A DNA stretch of 64,000 nucleotides from DATFVJ01 sp963712955 (GCA_963712955.1 CAVQKF010000005.1:186001-250000); one strand, 5' to 3'; positions 1-9,737 are shown, numbered from the stretch's first letter. Notes: a model not told the origin generated them from the letters alone. Translations and numbers: made by a program.

Positions 1-25
1 GGCAGAGCGGCCGTCTTGTAAACGG
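1..25 (+). repeat. Partial tRNA-Thr copy at the window edge (candidate attachment-site repeat)
   Basis: The first 25 bases are identical to 6701-6725 inside the intact tRNA-Thr gene (D-arm through most of the anticodon stem-loop). Identity stops at base 26. The match may extend left of the window, which cannot be seen. Together with the integrase remnant next to the tRNA, the direct repeat looks like one end of an integrated element. Confidence 0.6.
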
Positions 26-158
26 TCGGGCTGGCCGCGCTAGGTAGGCTGCTGAACTGCAAAGACGTAGCCGATGGACAACCTCTGCCGCTGGCTTGGG
101 CACGTATTCGGCAGGCCGATCCGGCGATCGGAATTCATCCCAAGTTTGCGGAAAGCTC

Positions 159-172
159 GGGACTTAGGTCCC
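159..172. promoter_or_regulatory. DosR/DevR-like box upstream of the FAD oxidase gene
   Basis: The 14-mer GGGACTTAGGTCCC is a perfect GGGAC/GTCCC inverted repeat and matches the core of the known DosR consensus (GGGACT..AGTCCC). It lies about 190 bases upstream of the start at 364. Similar boxes occur elsewhere in the window near hypoxia-type genes. Binding is inferred. Confidence 0.5.
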
Positions 173-363
173 TTTGCCCCCCGCTGGAGTCGGCTCAGTC
201 TTACGACACTACTGGTCGGGCTGCTCAGGGTCAGCTTCAACGTCTCCACGGTTTCAGGAGAACCACGCGTGGCTCGCGCCGGAAGAGTCGGCTAGCTGTC
301 TGCGGGTTGGATTACCCTGGCGATTAGGCCCCCGCGACGAGCATGCGAGTCGGAGGAGCGGAC

Positions 364-1778
364 ATGGCAACGATCAGCGGGCCGCGAGGAGAACTGACCC
401 CAGAGGTGAGCCCCGAGGCGGTGGCCGCCTTGCGTGGAGTGTTCCGGGGTGAGCTGATCGGCATCGGCGATCCCGGCTATGAGAACGCCCGGCGGGTCTG
501 GAACGGCAACGTCGATCGGCGCCCGGCATTAGTGGCGCGCTGCTGTGGGGTTGCGGATGTGCGGCACGCGATCAGCCTCGCGCGCGAGGAGGGCCTGTTG
601 GTGTCGTTGCGCGGCGGGGGTCATAGCGCCCCCGGTTACGGAACCAACGATGGCGGCTTAGTCATTGACCTATCTGCGATGAGGGGAATCCGTGTCGACC
701 CCGACGCTCGCACTGCACGAGCCGAGAGTGGCGTGCTGTGGCGGGAGTTTGACCGCGAGACGCAGGCCTTCGGGCTGGCCACCACCGGCGGAACGGTGTC
801 CAGCACCGGGATCGGAGGGCTCACCCTGGGTGGGGGCCTCGGCTGGCTGATGGGCAAGCACGGTCTGACGGTGGACAACCTGATCTCAGCCGATGTGGTG
901 ACGGCCGACGCTGAGTTTCACGCGGTGAGCGCGGAACGAGAACCAGACTTGTTCTGGGCGTTGCGGGGTGGGTCCGGCAACTTCGGTGTGGTGACGTCCT
1001 TCGAGTACCGCCTGCACCCGGTCGGGGAGATTTTGGGCGGCTTGGTCGTGTACCCATTGGACCAAGCCGGAGATGTCGCCCGCTTCTATCGCGACCTCTG
1101 TCTGACCCTGCCGGACGAGGCGGAGGCTTACCTGGGGTTCCTCACCGAGCCCTAGGCCGGCGTGCCGGTCGTCGCCATGATCCTTGGCTACAACGGCCCC
1201 ATCGATGACGGCGAGAGAGTTCTGGCCCCAGCCCGGCAATTCGGTCACCCGGTCGCCGACCTAGTGGGCCCGATGCCGTATGCCGTGCGCCAGACCCTGC
1301 TCGACGAGCCTACCGCCAGGAACGGACTGCACCGCTATTGGCGTTCGGCCTTTGCCGAGCAACTGTCCGACCAGCTCATCGACATTGCGGTCGACGCCGC
1401 GTCGAGCTTCACGTCTCCACTGAGCCTGATGGCGTTCTTCTATATGCACGGGGCGGCCACCCGCGTCCCCGCGGCCGATACCGCGTTCTCGGCCCGTCGC
1501 GTGCTGTGGGATGTCGACGTTATCGGCCAGTGGGATAACCCAGCCGAATCGGATCGCCATATCCCTTGGGTGCGGGCGACGTGGGACAAGATGGCACCCC
1601 TGTTGGAAGACCGCGTCTATATCAACCACGTCGCCGCAGATGACCCTCCAGAGAAAGTCCGCGCCTCCTACGGATCCAACCACGGACGTCTCCGCCAGGT
1701 GAAAGCTCGAAAGCTCAGTACGACCCCACGAACCTATTCCGGCTGAACCCCAACATCAAACCTGCGGGTGAAGCGTAA
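364..1778 (+). pseudogene. FAD-linked oxidase (berberine-bridge type), broken
   Basis: Reads as an FAD-binding PCMH-type oxidoreductase of about 470 residues. The segment RGGGHSAPGYG carries the His that binds FAD covalently in this family, followed by GGLTLGGGLGWL and LRGGSGNFGVVTSFEY. An in-frame TAG at 1153-1155 interrupts the gene. After it, the same frame continues with family sequence to about 1705. A second, one-base shift near 1710 is needed to reach the typical C-terminus (YDPTNLFRLNPNIKP), which ends with TAA at 1776-1778. The start at 364 has GGAGG seven bases upstream. A DosR-like box lies further upstream. With two lesions it is probably dead, although either could be a sequencing error. 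Confidence 0.85.
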
Positions 1779-1799
1779 CCCCTGTGACCTGGGCGGGAA

Positions 1800-1885
1800 T
1801 ACAGGTAAGAGCAGGCGACGGGATCGAACCCGCGCAACCAGCCTGGAAGATCGGTAGCGCGCCTGCGGCGTGAGCTGGGCCAACG
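1800..1885 (-). other. tRNA-Gly-like remnant
   Basis: Read on the minus strand, the stretch contains AGCTCA (D-arm-like), CTTCCAG (anticodon loop that would read TCC, Gly), a T-arm GCGGGTTCGATCCCGTC and an acceptor-like GCCTGCTC. The anticodon stem does not pair and the 5' half is poorly conserved, so it is not a functional tRNA. It may be a relic of another integration site. Confidence 0.4.
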
Positions 1886-2328
1886 TTCATGCTGGGGAGG
1901 CGGCACCGCCACTCCGATGTCAGGATCATCCAGGAGATCGAGGAAGCACCTCTGAATGTGGGCGAAGTCCACACGGTTCTTCTCGACCAGCGTGGCCTCA
2001 TACGCATGGTGGGCGCGTACGCATGGTGGGCGCGCCCGAGCTCCACTGCCACAATGGAGGTGGGGCTAGCGATTAGGCGAAGCCGGATCCGTCTGCGGAG
2101 TGGTGGACAACCTCGTAGGTTGCCGCCTACCTCGGATTGCGCGTCGCGACGGTCAGCTCGTACCGGATGCGGGGGCAGATGCCAGAGCCGGATATGACCT
2201 TGGCCGCACGCATGTGTGGCGCCCCTCGAAGATCATCGACTGGCACAGGACGCGGCCGCGCCCTGGAGTCGGCGGCCGCCCGGTTGCCGACAGCGGCACC
2301 GGCTCAGCCGGTGAGGGCGATGACCCGA
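1886..2328. other. Gene-free debris region
   Basis: I see no supportable gene. Short open frames on both strands lack ribosome sites and recognisable domains. A direct duplication of GCATGGTGGGCGCG occurs around 2005-2035. The stretch separates the broken oxidase from the phosphotransferase fragment. Confidence 0.4.
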
Positions 2329-2842
2329 CCGAGCTGAGCCCAGCCAGAACCGACGCGATACTCCAAAAAGCGTGTGCGGCCGCCGGGCTCGACCCAGACG
2401 GCGCGCGACGGCTCCGGTGGTGGCCCGTATCTCGCGTAGTGGTGCCTCAGTCGACCAGGCCCGGCGAGCCGTTGCTGTCGCCCGGTGGCTAGAGTCGGTG
2501 GACTATCCGCGGTCCGGGCTGGTCGACGTCGACCAGCCCGTCATCGTCGATCAGCATGTCGTGACGTTCTGGAACGCGGTCTCGGACGACGGCGACCAGT
2601 ACCCAACCGTCCGCGAGGTCGCCGAAGTGCTCGTCAGGCTGCACACGCTGACCGCGCCGGGCAGCCTGCACCTTCCCGCACTGGCGCCGTTCGAGAACGC
2701 CGCTCATCGCATCGAGGTGAACGAGTGGCTGACCCTTGACGATCGAGCGTTCCTGACCGGCAAGCTCGCCGAGCTGCAGCGATGCCGCGACGGCTCGGCG
2801 TGGCACCGTCCGCTTCGCCGCGTATTCGGCGCGAGGGCATAG
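2329..2842 (+). pseudogene. APH-like phosphotransferase, N-terminal fragment
   Basis: The residues up to GLDPDGARRL and, in another frame, VVARISRSGASVDQ...VARWLESVDYP...VVTFWNAVSDDG...EVLVRLHTL match the N-lobe of actinobacterial aminoglycoside phosphotransferase-like kinases. The two parts are joined near 2410 by a frame change and a loss of roughly a dozen residues, where the lobe's beta strands should be. The catalytic C-lobe (HGD..N and DxD motifs) is absent after KLAELQ near 2790. It is a dead remnant. Such kinase genes often accompany mobile regulatory cassettes in actinomycetes, which fits the neighbouring GntR and integrase genes. Confidence 0.65.
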
Positions 2843-3127
2843 AATGCACGGAGTCCTTGACGAAGAGGCGTGAGCCGGATCTGCAGGAATGTATCGTTCG
2901 CGGCATGATCCACTCGCCGTTCCATCCGCCTCCACACGCGGCTGCGATGATGGCACAGCGAGGCGCGGGCCGCACCACCGTTGACAAGATTCCCCGGCGG
3001 CCTGTTTGTCAAACGCTGTCAACGCTGTCAACGGGGTACACACGACCTTCATTCTCATTTCGATCCACGGGCCACCTACTGCTGATCACATGCGGATCAC
3101 CTCGCCCGCATGGTGCGGGCTTTGGCC

Positions 3128-3877
3128 TCATATGTTGCGTATATGAACCGCGGTCGCGTCGTCGTGTTGCTTGCCGTGCGGGGGCGGATCTTTGCGCTCG
3201 GCTGAGCGGACACAGGCGATAAGGCTGGAAGGTCCTTCGTCAGTGAGGACCGTGAATATAGCGGGCCAGTCGAGCCCGTACCACTCGATCAGTCGCGTTA
3301 CGCCATCAGTGAGTAGCGCCACATCCATCGTGCCGTCTACATGCACGTTTCCAGAGACTGCGTGATAGGCGGCTTTCGGGTTGGTGCTGGCTACCCAGAA
3401 GCCGCCAGGCTTGTTGCGGAGTGAACTCACTAGCTCGACTGTGTAGGGACGTCCACCAGGCAGGTGGTCCGTTCGGTTATCGACGATAGGTGTGAAGGTA
3501 TGATCACGGTGCCGTAGGATAATCGGCGAATCGCCCAGCGTAAGGTATTCAAGCGAGTGATTGCCGATGCGGACGATCGAGACGGTGGACGAGGGGCTAT
3601 CCGGGTTTTCGAGGTCGCAGTTGTGGGCGTGCGCTTGGCAGGTTTCCTCGATCGCCGCCGCCAGGAGGTCAGGCAGTCGGGCTCTCTCCAGTACTAGGCG
3701 CTTGCTGAGCGCCGCTGCGAGCTGGCGAACTACCCACCGAACGTCATGAATGCAGCCGCTGTCGACCCCGGCCGGGGCTGTGGCACCGTCGAGAATAGCG
3801 GCCCAGTTGGGACCGCATACGGCGTAGTCCTCGTTGGCGCGACCCGGTGCGCTTTCGCTCGCGAACGTTATCCGCAT
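3128..3877 (-). CDS. PP2C-like protein phosphatase
   Basis: 249 residues. Metal-site signatures of the PP2C/PPM fold are visible in order: NEDY near residue 15, LDGAT near 30, GDSP near 115, LTDGV near 190 and DDAT near the end. The family dephosphorylates Ser/Thr residues with two bound metal ions in the cytoplasm. The start lies 6 bases after the stop of the GntR gene on the same strand, so the two form one transcription unit (GntR first). The pairing suggests that the phosphatase is controlled by the regulator or opposes a kinase outside the window; the substrate is unknown. The frame is intact, unlike most neighbours in this degraded element. Confidence 0.75.
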   Translation of the reverse strand: MRITFASESAPGRANEDYAVCGPNWAAILDGATAPAGVDSGCIHDVRWVVRQLAAALSKRLVLERARLPDLLAAAIEETCQAHAHNCDLENPDSPSSTVSIVRIGNHSLEYLTLGDSPIILRHRDHTFTPIVDNRTDHLPGGRPYTVELVSSLRNKPGGFWVASTNPKAAYHAVSGNVHVDGTMDVALLTDGVTRLIEWYGLDWPAIFTVLTDEGPSSLIACVRSAERKDPPPHGKQHDDATAVHIRNI

Positions 3878-3883
3878 CGTTGG

Positions 3884-4657
3884 TCAGTCAGGTATGGGGA
3901 AGTCGTAATCGAAAGTCACCATATCGCCGGCTATGGTTGCGAGCATCACTTCGACCGGCTGCCCGGCGTTGTCGTACGTAGTGCGGATTAGCTCAACCAC
4001 GGGTGTTCCCTCGGGCAGACGCAGCGCGACGCTTTCCGGCCCCATTGGCATGCGTACTGATAGCTCCTCCCGCATCCGCGCGAGTCGATGGCCCGCCTCC
4101 TCTATTCTGGCGAATCCGCCCCCCGGACCGGTGTCTTCAGCTCGGAGCTTGCGCGCTGCCTCGGCTATCGCCAGGTCGTAGTAGCTGTCGGCGAGCTGGT
4201 TCGGGCGCCCGTCGATGAGCGTCGTTCGTTTCCGCGCAAGCACCGTGGTGCCCGGCTCGATCTTGAGGCGTTCGGCGACGGGGCCTGGTGCGGATACCTC
4301 GCCGATGAAGCGAATGAGCTGCGTGGCGGTGTGCCCTTGCTCGGCGGCCTCCCCAACCAGGATGGACGTTCCGGCCGCCCAGCGGCTACGCGAGTACCGG
4401 TCCATGCCGTGACGGCGGGCGTGCGGGCGCTCGCGGACGAATGATCCCTTGCCCTGCTTTGTGATCAGAAGGCCCTGCTGCTTGAGCAGGTCAACGGCCT
4501 TGCGTACCACGGCGAGGCTGCACAGGTACTGGTCCGTAAGGTCGTCATAGGTCGGGAGCTGTTGTCCCGGTGCATACTCGCCCGTCTCGATCTTGGCGCG
4601 GATGTCGTCGGCGATTCGGACCTGAAGGCTTCGCGCATCGGTTGGCCCAGTGCTCAT
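3884..4657 (-). CDS. GntR/HutC-type transcriptional regulator
   Basis: 257 residues starting with ATG at 4657. Residues about 8-75 are a GntR winged helix (IADDIRAKIETGEYAPGQQLP, YDDLTDQYLCSLAVVRKAVDLL, GLLITKQGKGSFV). Residues about 95-250 are a UTRA-type effector domain ending with VELIRTTYDNAGQPVEVMLATI. The open frame extends far upstream, but that extension is the antisense of the DUF3987 gene and is not credible. Regulators of this family (KorSA-like) control transfer genes on actinomycete integrative elements. Here it heads a two-gene unit with a phosphatase and faces the DUF3987 gene divergently. Ligand and operator are unknown. Confidence 0.85.
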   Translation of the reverse strand: MSTGPTDARSLQVRIADDIRAKIETGEYAPGQQLPTYDDLTDQYLCSLAVVRKAVDLLKQQGLLITKQGKGSFVRERPHARRHGMDRYSRSRWAAGTSILVGEAAEQGHTATQLIRFIGEVSAPGPVAERLKIEPGTTVLARKRTTLIDGRPNQLADSYYDLAIAEAARKLRAEDTGPGGGFARIEEAGHRLARMREELSVRMPMGPESVALRLPEGTPVVELIRTTYDNAGQPVEVMLATIAGDMVTFDYDFPIPD

Positions 4658-4811
4658 GCGGAGCACTCTACGGGATTCCTCTGCATGTCTGTATGCAGAG
4701 TCGTGGGCCTGCAGAAGTGGCAGACCGGCTGCGGGTTGGCGCTCGCGAAGCCGGCGCCACCATTCGCTCTGGGCTGGTCTCCGGTGCCAGAAAGCCCCGC
4801 TGGACCGCAGC

Positions 4812-6136
4812 GTGAGCGGTGCGGACGACATCCTCGCCCGGCTCGGCGCTGCCGACGCCCTGGCCGCAGTCCACGGCAAAGCCAGCCAGGAAACGGCATG
4901 GGAGACGCCCGCGCCGTTGAGTGCCACACGGCGGCTCCCGCCGTTCCCTGCCGATGCGCTGCCTGGCCGACTGGCCGACATGGTGAGCGCCGTCGCCGAG
5001 TTCACCCAGACGCCCGCCGACCTCGCCGGGTGCATGGCGCTCGCCGTGCTGTCAGCCGCGGCGTGCGGGCGGGCCGTCGTCCACGTCCGCGGCGGCTGGG
5101 TCGAACCGGTGAACATCTTCGCTGTGGTCGCCATGCCACCCGCGTCCCGCAAGTCCGCCGTCTTCGCCGCGATGACCGCGCCGCTGCTCGCCGCCGGACG
5201 CCAGCTCACCGAGCGCACCGAACCGCAGATCATCGAAGCCGAGATCGCCCGCCGCATCGCCAATACCGCGCCTTCCAAAGCCGCCCACAACGCTGCGCAC
5301 GGCGCGACATCACGCGGCACCAGTCCTGACGCACTCGCCGAGGCAATCGGCGCAGCGCTCACCGCGGACGCCATCACAGTGCCGGTCAAACCCCGCTTCG
5401 TGGCCGACGACGTCACCCCGGAACGGGCCGCCGCCCTGCCAGCCGAGCAAGGCGGGCGCCTGGCGGTGCTGTCCGCCGAAGGCGGCATCTTCGCCACCCT
5501 CGCCGGACGCTACTCCGGCACCCCCGACCTCGAAGTGTTTCTCAAAGGGCACGCGGGCGACATGCTGCGCATCGACCGGCAAGGCCGCGGCCGCCGCCCA
5601 CCTCGACCACCCGGCCCTGACTCTCGGCCTGGCGGTCCAGCCCGAGGTCATCCACGACATCGCCGCCATGCCCGGATTCCGCGGCAAGGGACTCCTTGGC
5701 CGCATCCTGTACGCCTTGCCACCCTCCAATATCGGCCACCGCCGCATCGGCCCACCACCCGTCCCCGACGATGTCGCGGAGCGCTACGACACGGCCATCC
5801 AGCGGCTCACCGCCGAAATGCACGGCTGGGACGATCCCGCTCGCCTCCAGCTCACCCCCGCCGCCAACACCGCGCTCCTGGAACTCGAAGCAGCGACTGA
5901 ACCACGCCTGCACCCCGATACCGGGGATCTCGGCCACATCGGCGACTGGGCAGGCAAGCACATCGGCGCCGTGTTCCGCCTCGCCGGGCTCCTCCACCTG
6001 GCCGCCAATGACGACGGCTGGCGCCGCCCTGTCACCGACACCGCCATCGCTGGCGCCGCGCAGCTCGGCGACTACTTCACCCACCACGCCATTGCCGCAT
6101 TCGACGCCTTGGGCGCGGACCCAGACCTGGTGCCCG
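4812..6136 (+). pseudogene. DUF3987 (primase/helicase-like) protein, frameshifted and truncated
   Basis: Starts at GTG 4812 (VSGADDILARLGAADALAA). The region PPFPADALPGRLADMV, then PVNIFAVVAMPPASRKS, then LAVLSAEGGIFATLAGRYSG is typical of DUF3987 proteins encoded on actinobacterial plasmids and integrative elements. A one-base shift near 5580 moves the match into another frame, which continues with QPEVIHDIAAMPGFRGKGLLGRIL... The homology stops near AFDALGADPDLVPA (about 6136), short of the usual C-terminus, and runs directly into integrase sequence. In such elements the family is linked to replication functions; here it is inactive. The gene supports the mobile-element reading of 1-6760. 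Confidence 0.75.
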
Positions 6137-6151
6137 CCGCAGCAGTCGGCG

Positions 6152-6504
6152 CTGTTCCGCCAGCACCTGACCGAGTTCGGGCGCAGGCCCGGACGGCCGG
6201 CTATTCCGCGGCGTGAAGGGTGGCCCGCTGCCGACCATCACGTACCGGCGAGCATGGGGCAAAGCACGAATGACCGCACTGACCTCGGCGCAGTACGCAC
6301 TCACCCCTCGGTAAGCGGCCATACGACCTGCGGCATGCGTGCGTCTCCACCTGGCTCAACGGGGGAGTAGCGCCGGCCCAGGGCGCCGAATGGGCCGGTC
6401 ACAGCGTCGAAGTGCTCCTGCGGATCTACGCCAAGTGCCTCGACGGTCAGCATGAGATAGCCAAGCGCCGGATCATGCGAGCGTTGCCCGGCGACGACGC
6501 CTGA
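6152..6504 (+). pseudogene. Tyrosine integrase, C-terminal remnant
   Basis: Only the catalytic C-terminus survives. Pieces in different frames read LFRQHLTEFG, then DGRLFRGVKGG..TITYRRAW, then KRPYDLRHACVSTWLNGG (box II RH) and AEWAGHSVEVLLRIYAKC (GH and nucleophilic Tyr). At least two frame changes are needed, one near 6185 and one near 6312. The N-terminal arm-binding and core-binding domains are missing. It ends about 180 bases before tRNA-Thr, the usual position of int next to its attachment site in pSAM2-like elements. Confidence 0.8.
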
Positions 6505-6683
6505 CGATCTTGGGCGTGTATTTGGCGTAACCAGCCGCTAGCGCCCGGCGCTGGCCGGTATCAGCCGGACGCTGGCAGTGCCGGGTGGTCTTCCGGAACT
6601 CCCGCCCCCCACGGCAAAAAGCCAGGCCAGCAGCTAGTTTTCAAGCATGCCGTCACGATCGGCTACCATGTGCGCTGACCCTC

Positions 6684-6759
6684 GCCGGTGTAGCTCAGCA
6701 GGCAGAGCGGCCGTCTTGTAAACGGCAGGTCAGCGGTTCGATTCCGCTCACCGGCTCCA
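6684..6759 (+). tRNA. tRNA-Thr (anticodon TGT)
   Basis: A complete 76-nt cloverleaf. The acceptor GCCGGTG pairs with CACCGGC and is followed by T and an encoded CCA. The anticodon stem GCCGT/ACGGC encloses the loop CTTGTAA with TGT at 6717-6719, and the T-loop contains GGTTCGATTCC. Its 6701-6725 segment is duplicated at the window start, so it is the probable integration target of the element to its left. Confidence 0.95.
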
Positions 6760-6984
6760 CGAGGTATTCACACTTCGCCAGCATCCATGTTCACATTAAG
6801 GTCTGACAGTCTGTTGCCAGCCTCGATGAGGATCTTGCTGTGCGGGCTGCGGTGCTGCCGCGGGCCGGTCTGCAGGCATTATCGGTGCCGGTTAGCAGGT
6901 GTGGGCGCGCGCGGGCGGTGCTAGCTGGCGGGCGGGCTTGCTGCGGGTGCTGCGTGCGGCGACGGCGCTGGCGGTGCCGGATGG

Positions 6985-7330
6985 TTATGGCGCGCTGGCG
7001 AGCTGAGCGAGGCTGGTGCGGCGCCGTTTGCGGGTGCGGGGCGGCAGGCCTGCGGCGCCGTGGCGGGCGTTGTCGTCCTGGCGGGCGTCCCAGGCGGCCA
7101 GGATGCGCTGGTTGCGGATGGCCAGCAGGCAGGCGATCCACAGGGTGAGCGGGGCCAGGCCCATGAGGCGGCACCAGCCGCGGGCGATGCTGGTGGTGGC
7201 GGTGTCTTTGATGGTGGCGTTGACGCGCTCGGCGGCGGTGCGCCGCCGGTAGGACCGTCGCCATTGCGGCGAGGGGTAATCGTGTTTCTGGCGGGTCTTG
7301 GGAAAGCGCCGGGATAAACCGGCATGGAGG
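6985..7330 (-). pseudogene. DDE-type IS transposase, C-terminal fragment
   Basis: One minus-strand frame reads RRFPKTRQKHDYPSPQWRRS, RRRTAAERVNATIKDTATT, GLAPLTLWIACLLAIRNQRI, ending at TAA 6985-6987. This is the pattern of the last third of actinobacterial IS transposases, with an E-bearing R..AERVNATIK segment. The N-terminal catalytic Asp residues are absent and no inverted repeats were found, so it is a remnant. Confidence 0.6.
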
Positions 7331-8447
7331 AGGAGATGGAAGAGCTCTACGTCGAAGGGCTAGCGACCCACGGCGGCCCTCAGCCATGCGTCGACGACCC
7401 GCAAGGGCGTGGCGAAGCGTTGGCAGGGGCACGTGCAGGCCGGGATATTGAGCCGCGAAATCACAACGACCGGGGCGCCGACGCTGTTCAAGAGGTGGAA
7501 GGCAACATCGTCGGCGGCGCTATGCGCGAGCCGCTGGCGGGCCCCGCGCGGTCGGAGAACCATGGCATGTGCGGAACCTCCGTGCGCGAGAACCGGGAGA
7601 GCCCACGTCCGCCCGTCCTGCCTGGTCAGCGGGCGGGCCGCTCAGGGAACGCCGAGGCGGTAAGCCTGGGATGAACGGGCATGGGCAGTCGGATCGCTTC
7701 GTAGTACCTGCGAACTCGCCGAACAAGGCCACGGCCGCGGAGGCGGGGGAGGAAAGGGAGCGAGCCAAGGGGAACACGGCCAGCGAAACACGCCCCGGAC
7801 GCAGCGCCGGGCCTGGCGTGTCAAGTGAGCTGGACCGTGTGCGGCAAGTGGCACAACGGGATAAGGAAGCGCGGTTCACGGCGCTGCTGCACCATGTCAG
7901 CCTGGAGCGGCTGGTGATGGCCTACTGGGCGCTGAGCCCGAAGGCCGCGCCGGGAGTGGACGGGGTGACGTGGCAGGACTACGGGCAGGACCTGGTGGTC
8001 AACCTCCGGGACCTGCACGACCGGGTTCACAGCGGGCGCTACCAGGCGCGGCCGTCTCGGCGGGCGTACATCCCGAAGGCGGACGGGCGGCTGCGGCCGC
8101 TGGGCATCACCTCGCTGGAAGACAAGATCGTCCAGCGGGCCGTCGTCGAGGTACTCAACGCCGTCTACGAGGCGGACTTCCTGGGCTTCTCCTACGGGTT
8201 CCGGCCAGGGCGCAACCCGCACCAGGCGCTGGACGCGCTGACGGCTGGGATCTACAAAAAGAAGGTGAACTGGGTGCTCGACGCGGACATCCGCGACTTC
8301 TTCGGCCAGCTTGACCGGGACTGGCTCAGGAAGTTCCTCGGGCACCGGATCGCGGACAAGCGGGTCCTGCGGCTGATCGGCAAGTGGCTGGCCGCGGGAG
8401 TCATCGAGGACGGGGAATGGACGGAGTGCGACCGGGGATCACCGCAG

Positions 8448-8479
8448 GGGGCATTATGTTCAGCTGAACATAATGCCCC
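8448..8479. repeat. 32-bp perfect palindrome at the left junction of the insertion
   Basis: Bases 8448-8479 are perfectly self-complementary. The centre is TTATGTTCAGCTGAACATAA, that is, two facing copies of a TTATGNNCAG decamer, and the outer arms are GGGGCA/TGCCCC. The same decamer family forms the ends of the adjacent 0.5-kb element. Confidence 0.85.
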
Positions 8480-8978
8480 TTATGAGCAGTGCCGGGTTAT
8501 GCGCAGCGCTGGCCTGCTGGCCCTGGTGACAGCGGTGCTGGCGCTCGATCACTGCGCATAATCCGCGGATGATCCTGATCAGGCGGTCCAGGCATGGTGC
8601 CGGGCCGAGCATGATGCGGAGGTCAGCTGCTATGGCGACTTTGTCGGCGCTGGTGCGGGGCCTGGACGCGGAGTTACTGCGTCTTGGCTACAAGGACGCG
8701 ACGATGGTACTGGTACCGGCGCTGCTGGCGCCGCATGCAGGAGCACGTCGCTGCCCATGGTGCCGGGGAGTTCCCCCTGGACGCGGCGATGGCGTAGGTC
8801 GACGACCGACGACCTGCCCGAATGGAACCACGACCCCGGACTGCTCAGCTGGCTCGCCAACCTGTGGAGCCCTCAGCATCAAAGAAGGGTTATGCGCAGT
8901 GATCGAGCGCCCGCACCGCTGTCACCAGGGCCAGCAGGCCAGCGCTGCGCATAACCCGGCACTGCTCATAAGGGGCAT
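8473..8978. mobile_element. Non-autonomous element with 89-bp inverted repeats (RIT-like MITE)
   Basis: The left arm 8473-8561 and the right arm 8890-8978 are inverted copies, 88 of 89 positions identical. Each arm has a TTATGAGCAG at its outer end and TTATGCGCAG motifs in both orientations inside. The 328-bp core keeps a fragment resembling the N-terminus of a tyrosine recombinase (LVRGLDAELLRLGYKDATM), but no full gene. GGGGCAT occurs at both outer junctions. It interrupts the maturase at the SPQG motif. A deletion derivative of a multi-recombinase (RIT-type) element is the best guess; the family assignment is inference. Confidence 0.75.
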
Positions 8979-9664
8979 CGGTGTCGCCGCTGCTCGCCAA
9001 CGTGTACCTGCACTACGTCTTGGACCTGTGGGCCGTCTGGTGGAGGAAGCGCCACGCGCACGGTGATGTGATCATCGTGCGCTGGGCGGATGATTTCATC
9101 GTCGGGTTCGGGTACCGGGAGGATGCGGAGCGGTTCCTGGCCGAGTTGCGCGGCAGGTTCGCGAAGTTCGGGCTGGAGCTGCACCCGGGCAAGACCCGGC
9201 TGATCGAGTTCGGGCGGTTCGCCGCCCGCGACCGGTCGGCCCGGGGCCTGGGCAAGCCGGAGACGTTCGACTTCCTCGGCTTCACGCACATCTGCGCGAA
9301 GTCAAAGAGCGGGCGGTTCTGGGTCAAGCGCATCACGATCTCGAAACGGATGCGGGCCAAGCTGAAAGCGGTCAAAGACCAGCTCAGGCGGCGCATGCAT
9401 CAGCCCATTCCGGTGCAGGGCCGCTGGCTGGCCAGCGTGGTGCGCGGGCACATGGCTTACTACGCCGTGCCCGGCAACGCCAAGGCAGTCAGGGTCTTCC
9501 GTGACCAGGTGACCAGGCACTGGCACAAGGCGCTGCGGCGCCGCAGCCAGAAGACCCGGATCAACTGGACGCGGACGCACCGGATTGCGACCCGGTGGCT
9601 GCCACCCGCCCGCGTGATGCACCCCTTCCCCGAGGCGCGCTTCGCCGCCACTCACCCAAGGTAG

Positions 9665-9737
9665 GAGCCCAGTGCGGTAATCCCGCACGCTGGGATCTGT
9701 GCGGGGGGCCGCCCGCAAGGGCGGTCCCTACCGCGAC
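9665..9737 (+). ncRNA. Group II intron domains V and VI
   Basis: Domain V starts GAGCCCAGTGCGG, with the loop TAAT and return strand CCGCACGCTGGGATC, a near-canonical 34-nt hairpin with the conserved AG..C triad region. Domain VI follows as GGGGGGCCGCCCGCAAGGGC and its complement, ending CCTACCGCGAC with a bulged A in the CTAC context for branching. The intron 3' end is therefore near 9737. Confidence 0.8.

Larger units (their letters stand above)
7671..9664 (+). pseudogene. ltrA: Group II intron reverse transcriptase/maturase, split by an insertion
   Basis: Starts at ATG 7671 (MNGHGQSDRFVVPANSPNKA). RT signatures follow: SPKAAPGVDGVTWQ, RRAYIPKADGRLRPLGI, DKIVQRAVVEVLNAVYE, SYGFRPGRNPHQALDAL and WVLDADIRDFF (first catalytic Asp). 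After GSPQGA at 8452 the frame is broken by a roughly 0.5-kb insertion. It resumes near 8979 with VSPLLANVYLHYV and VRWADDF, the catalytic box with W in place of the usual Y. It ends with the thumb and maturase region (FDFLGFTHICAK...RWLASVVRGHMAYYAVPGN) and TAG at 9664. Without the insert the product would be about 490 residues. The insertion disables it. Confidence 0.9.
7331..9737 (+). mobile_element. Group II intron carrying a maturase gene
   Basis: The plus strand holds a maturase gene (7671-9664) followed directly by intron domains V and VI ending near 9737, the order expected for a bacterial group II intron. The stretch just before the gene (around 7560-7600, ACCATGGCATGTGCGGAACCTCCGTGCG) resembles the usual domain IV entry. 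The right end is well placed by domain VI. The left end could not be fixed and lies somewhere in 7331-7560. The intron sits in the minus-strand gene at 9738-10914. Confidence 0.75.

Noticed and set aside
4658..5497. Upstream extension of the GntR open frame to 537 residues
   Set aside because: This part is the exact antisense of the DUF3987 coding sequence; the GntR domain begins properly at ATG 4657.
9652..9737. C-terminal 28 codons of the transposase-like frame
   Set aside because: They are group II intron domain V/VI sequence read in antisense, not host protein.
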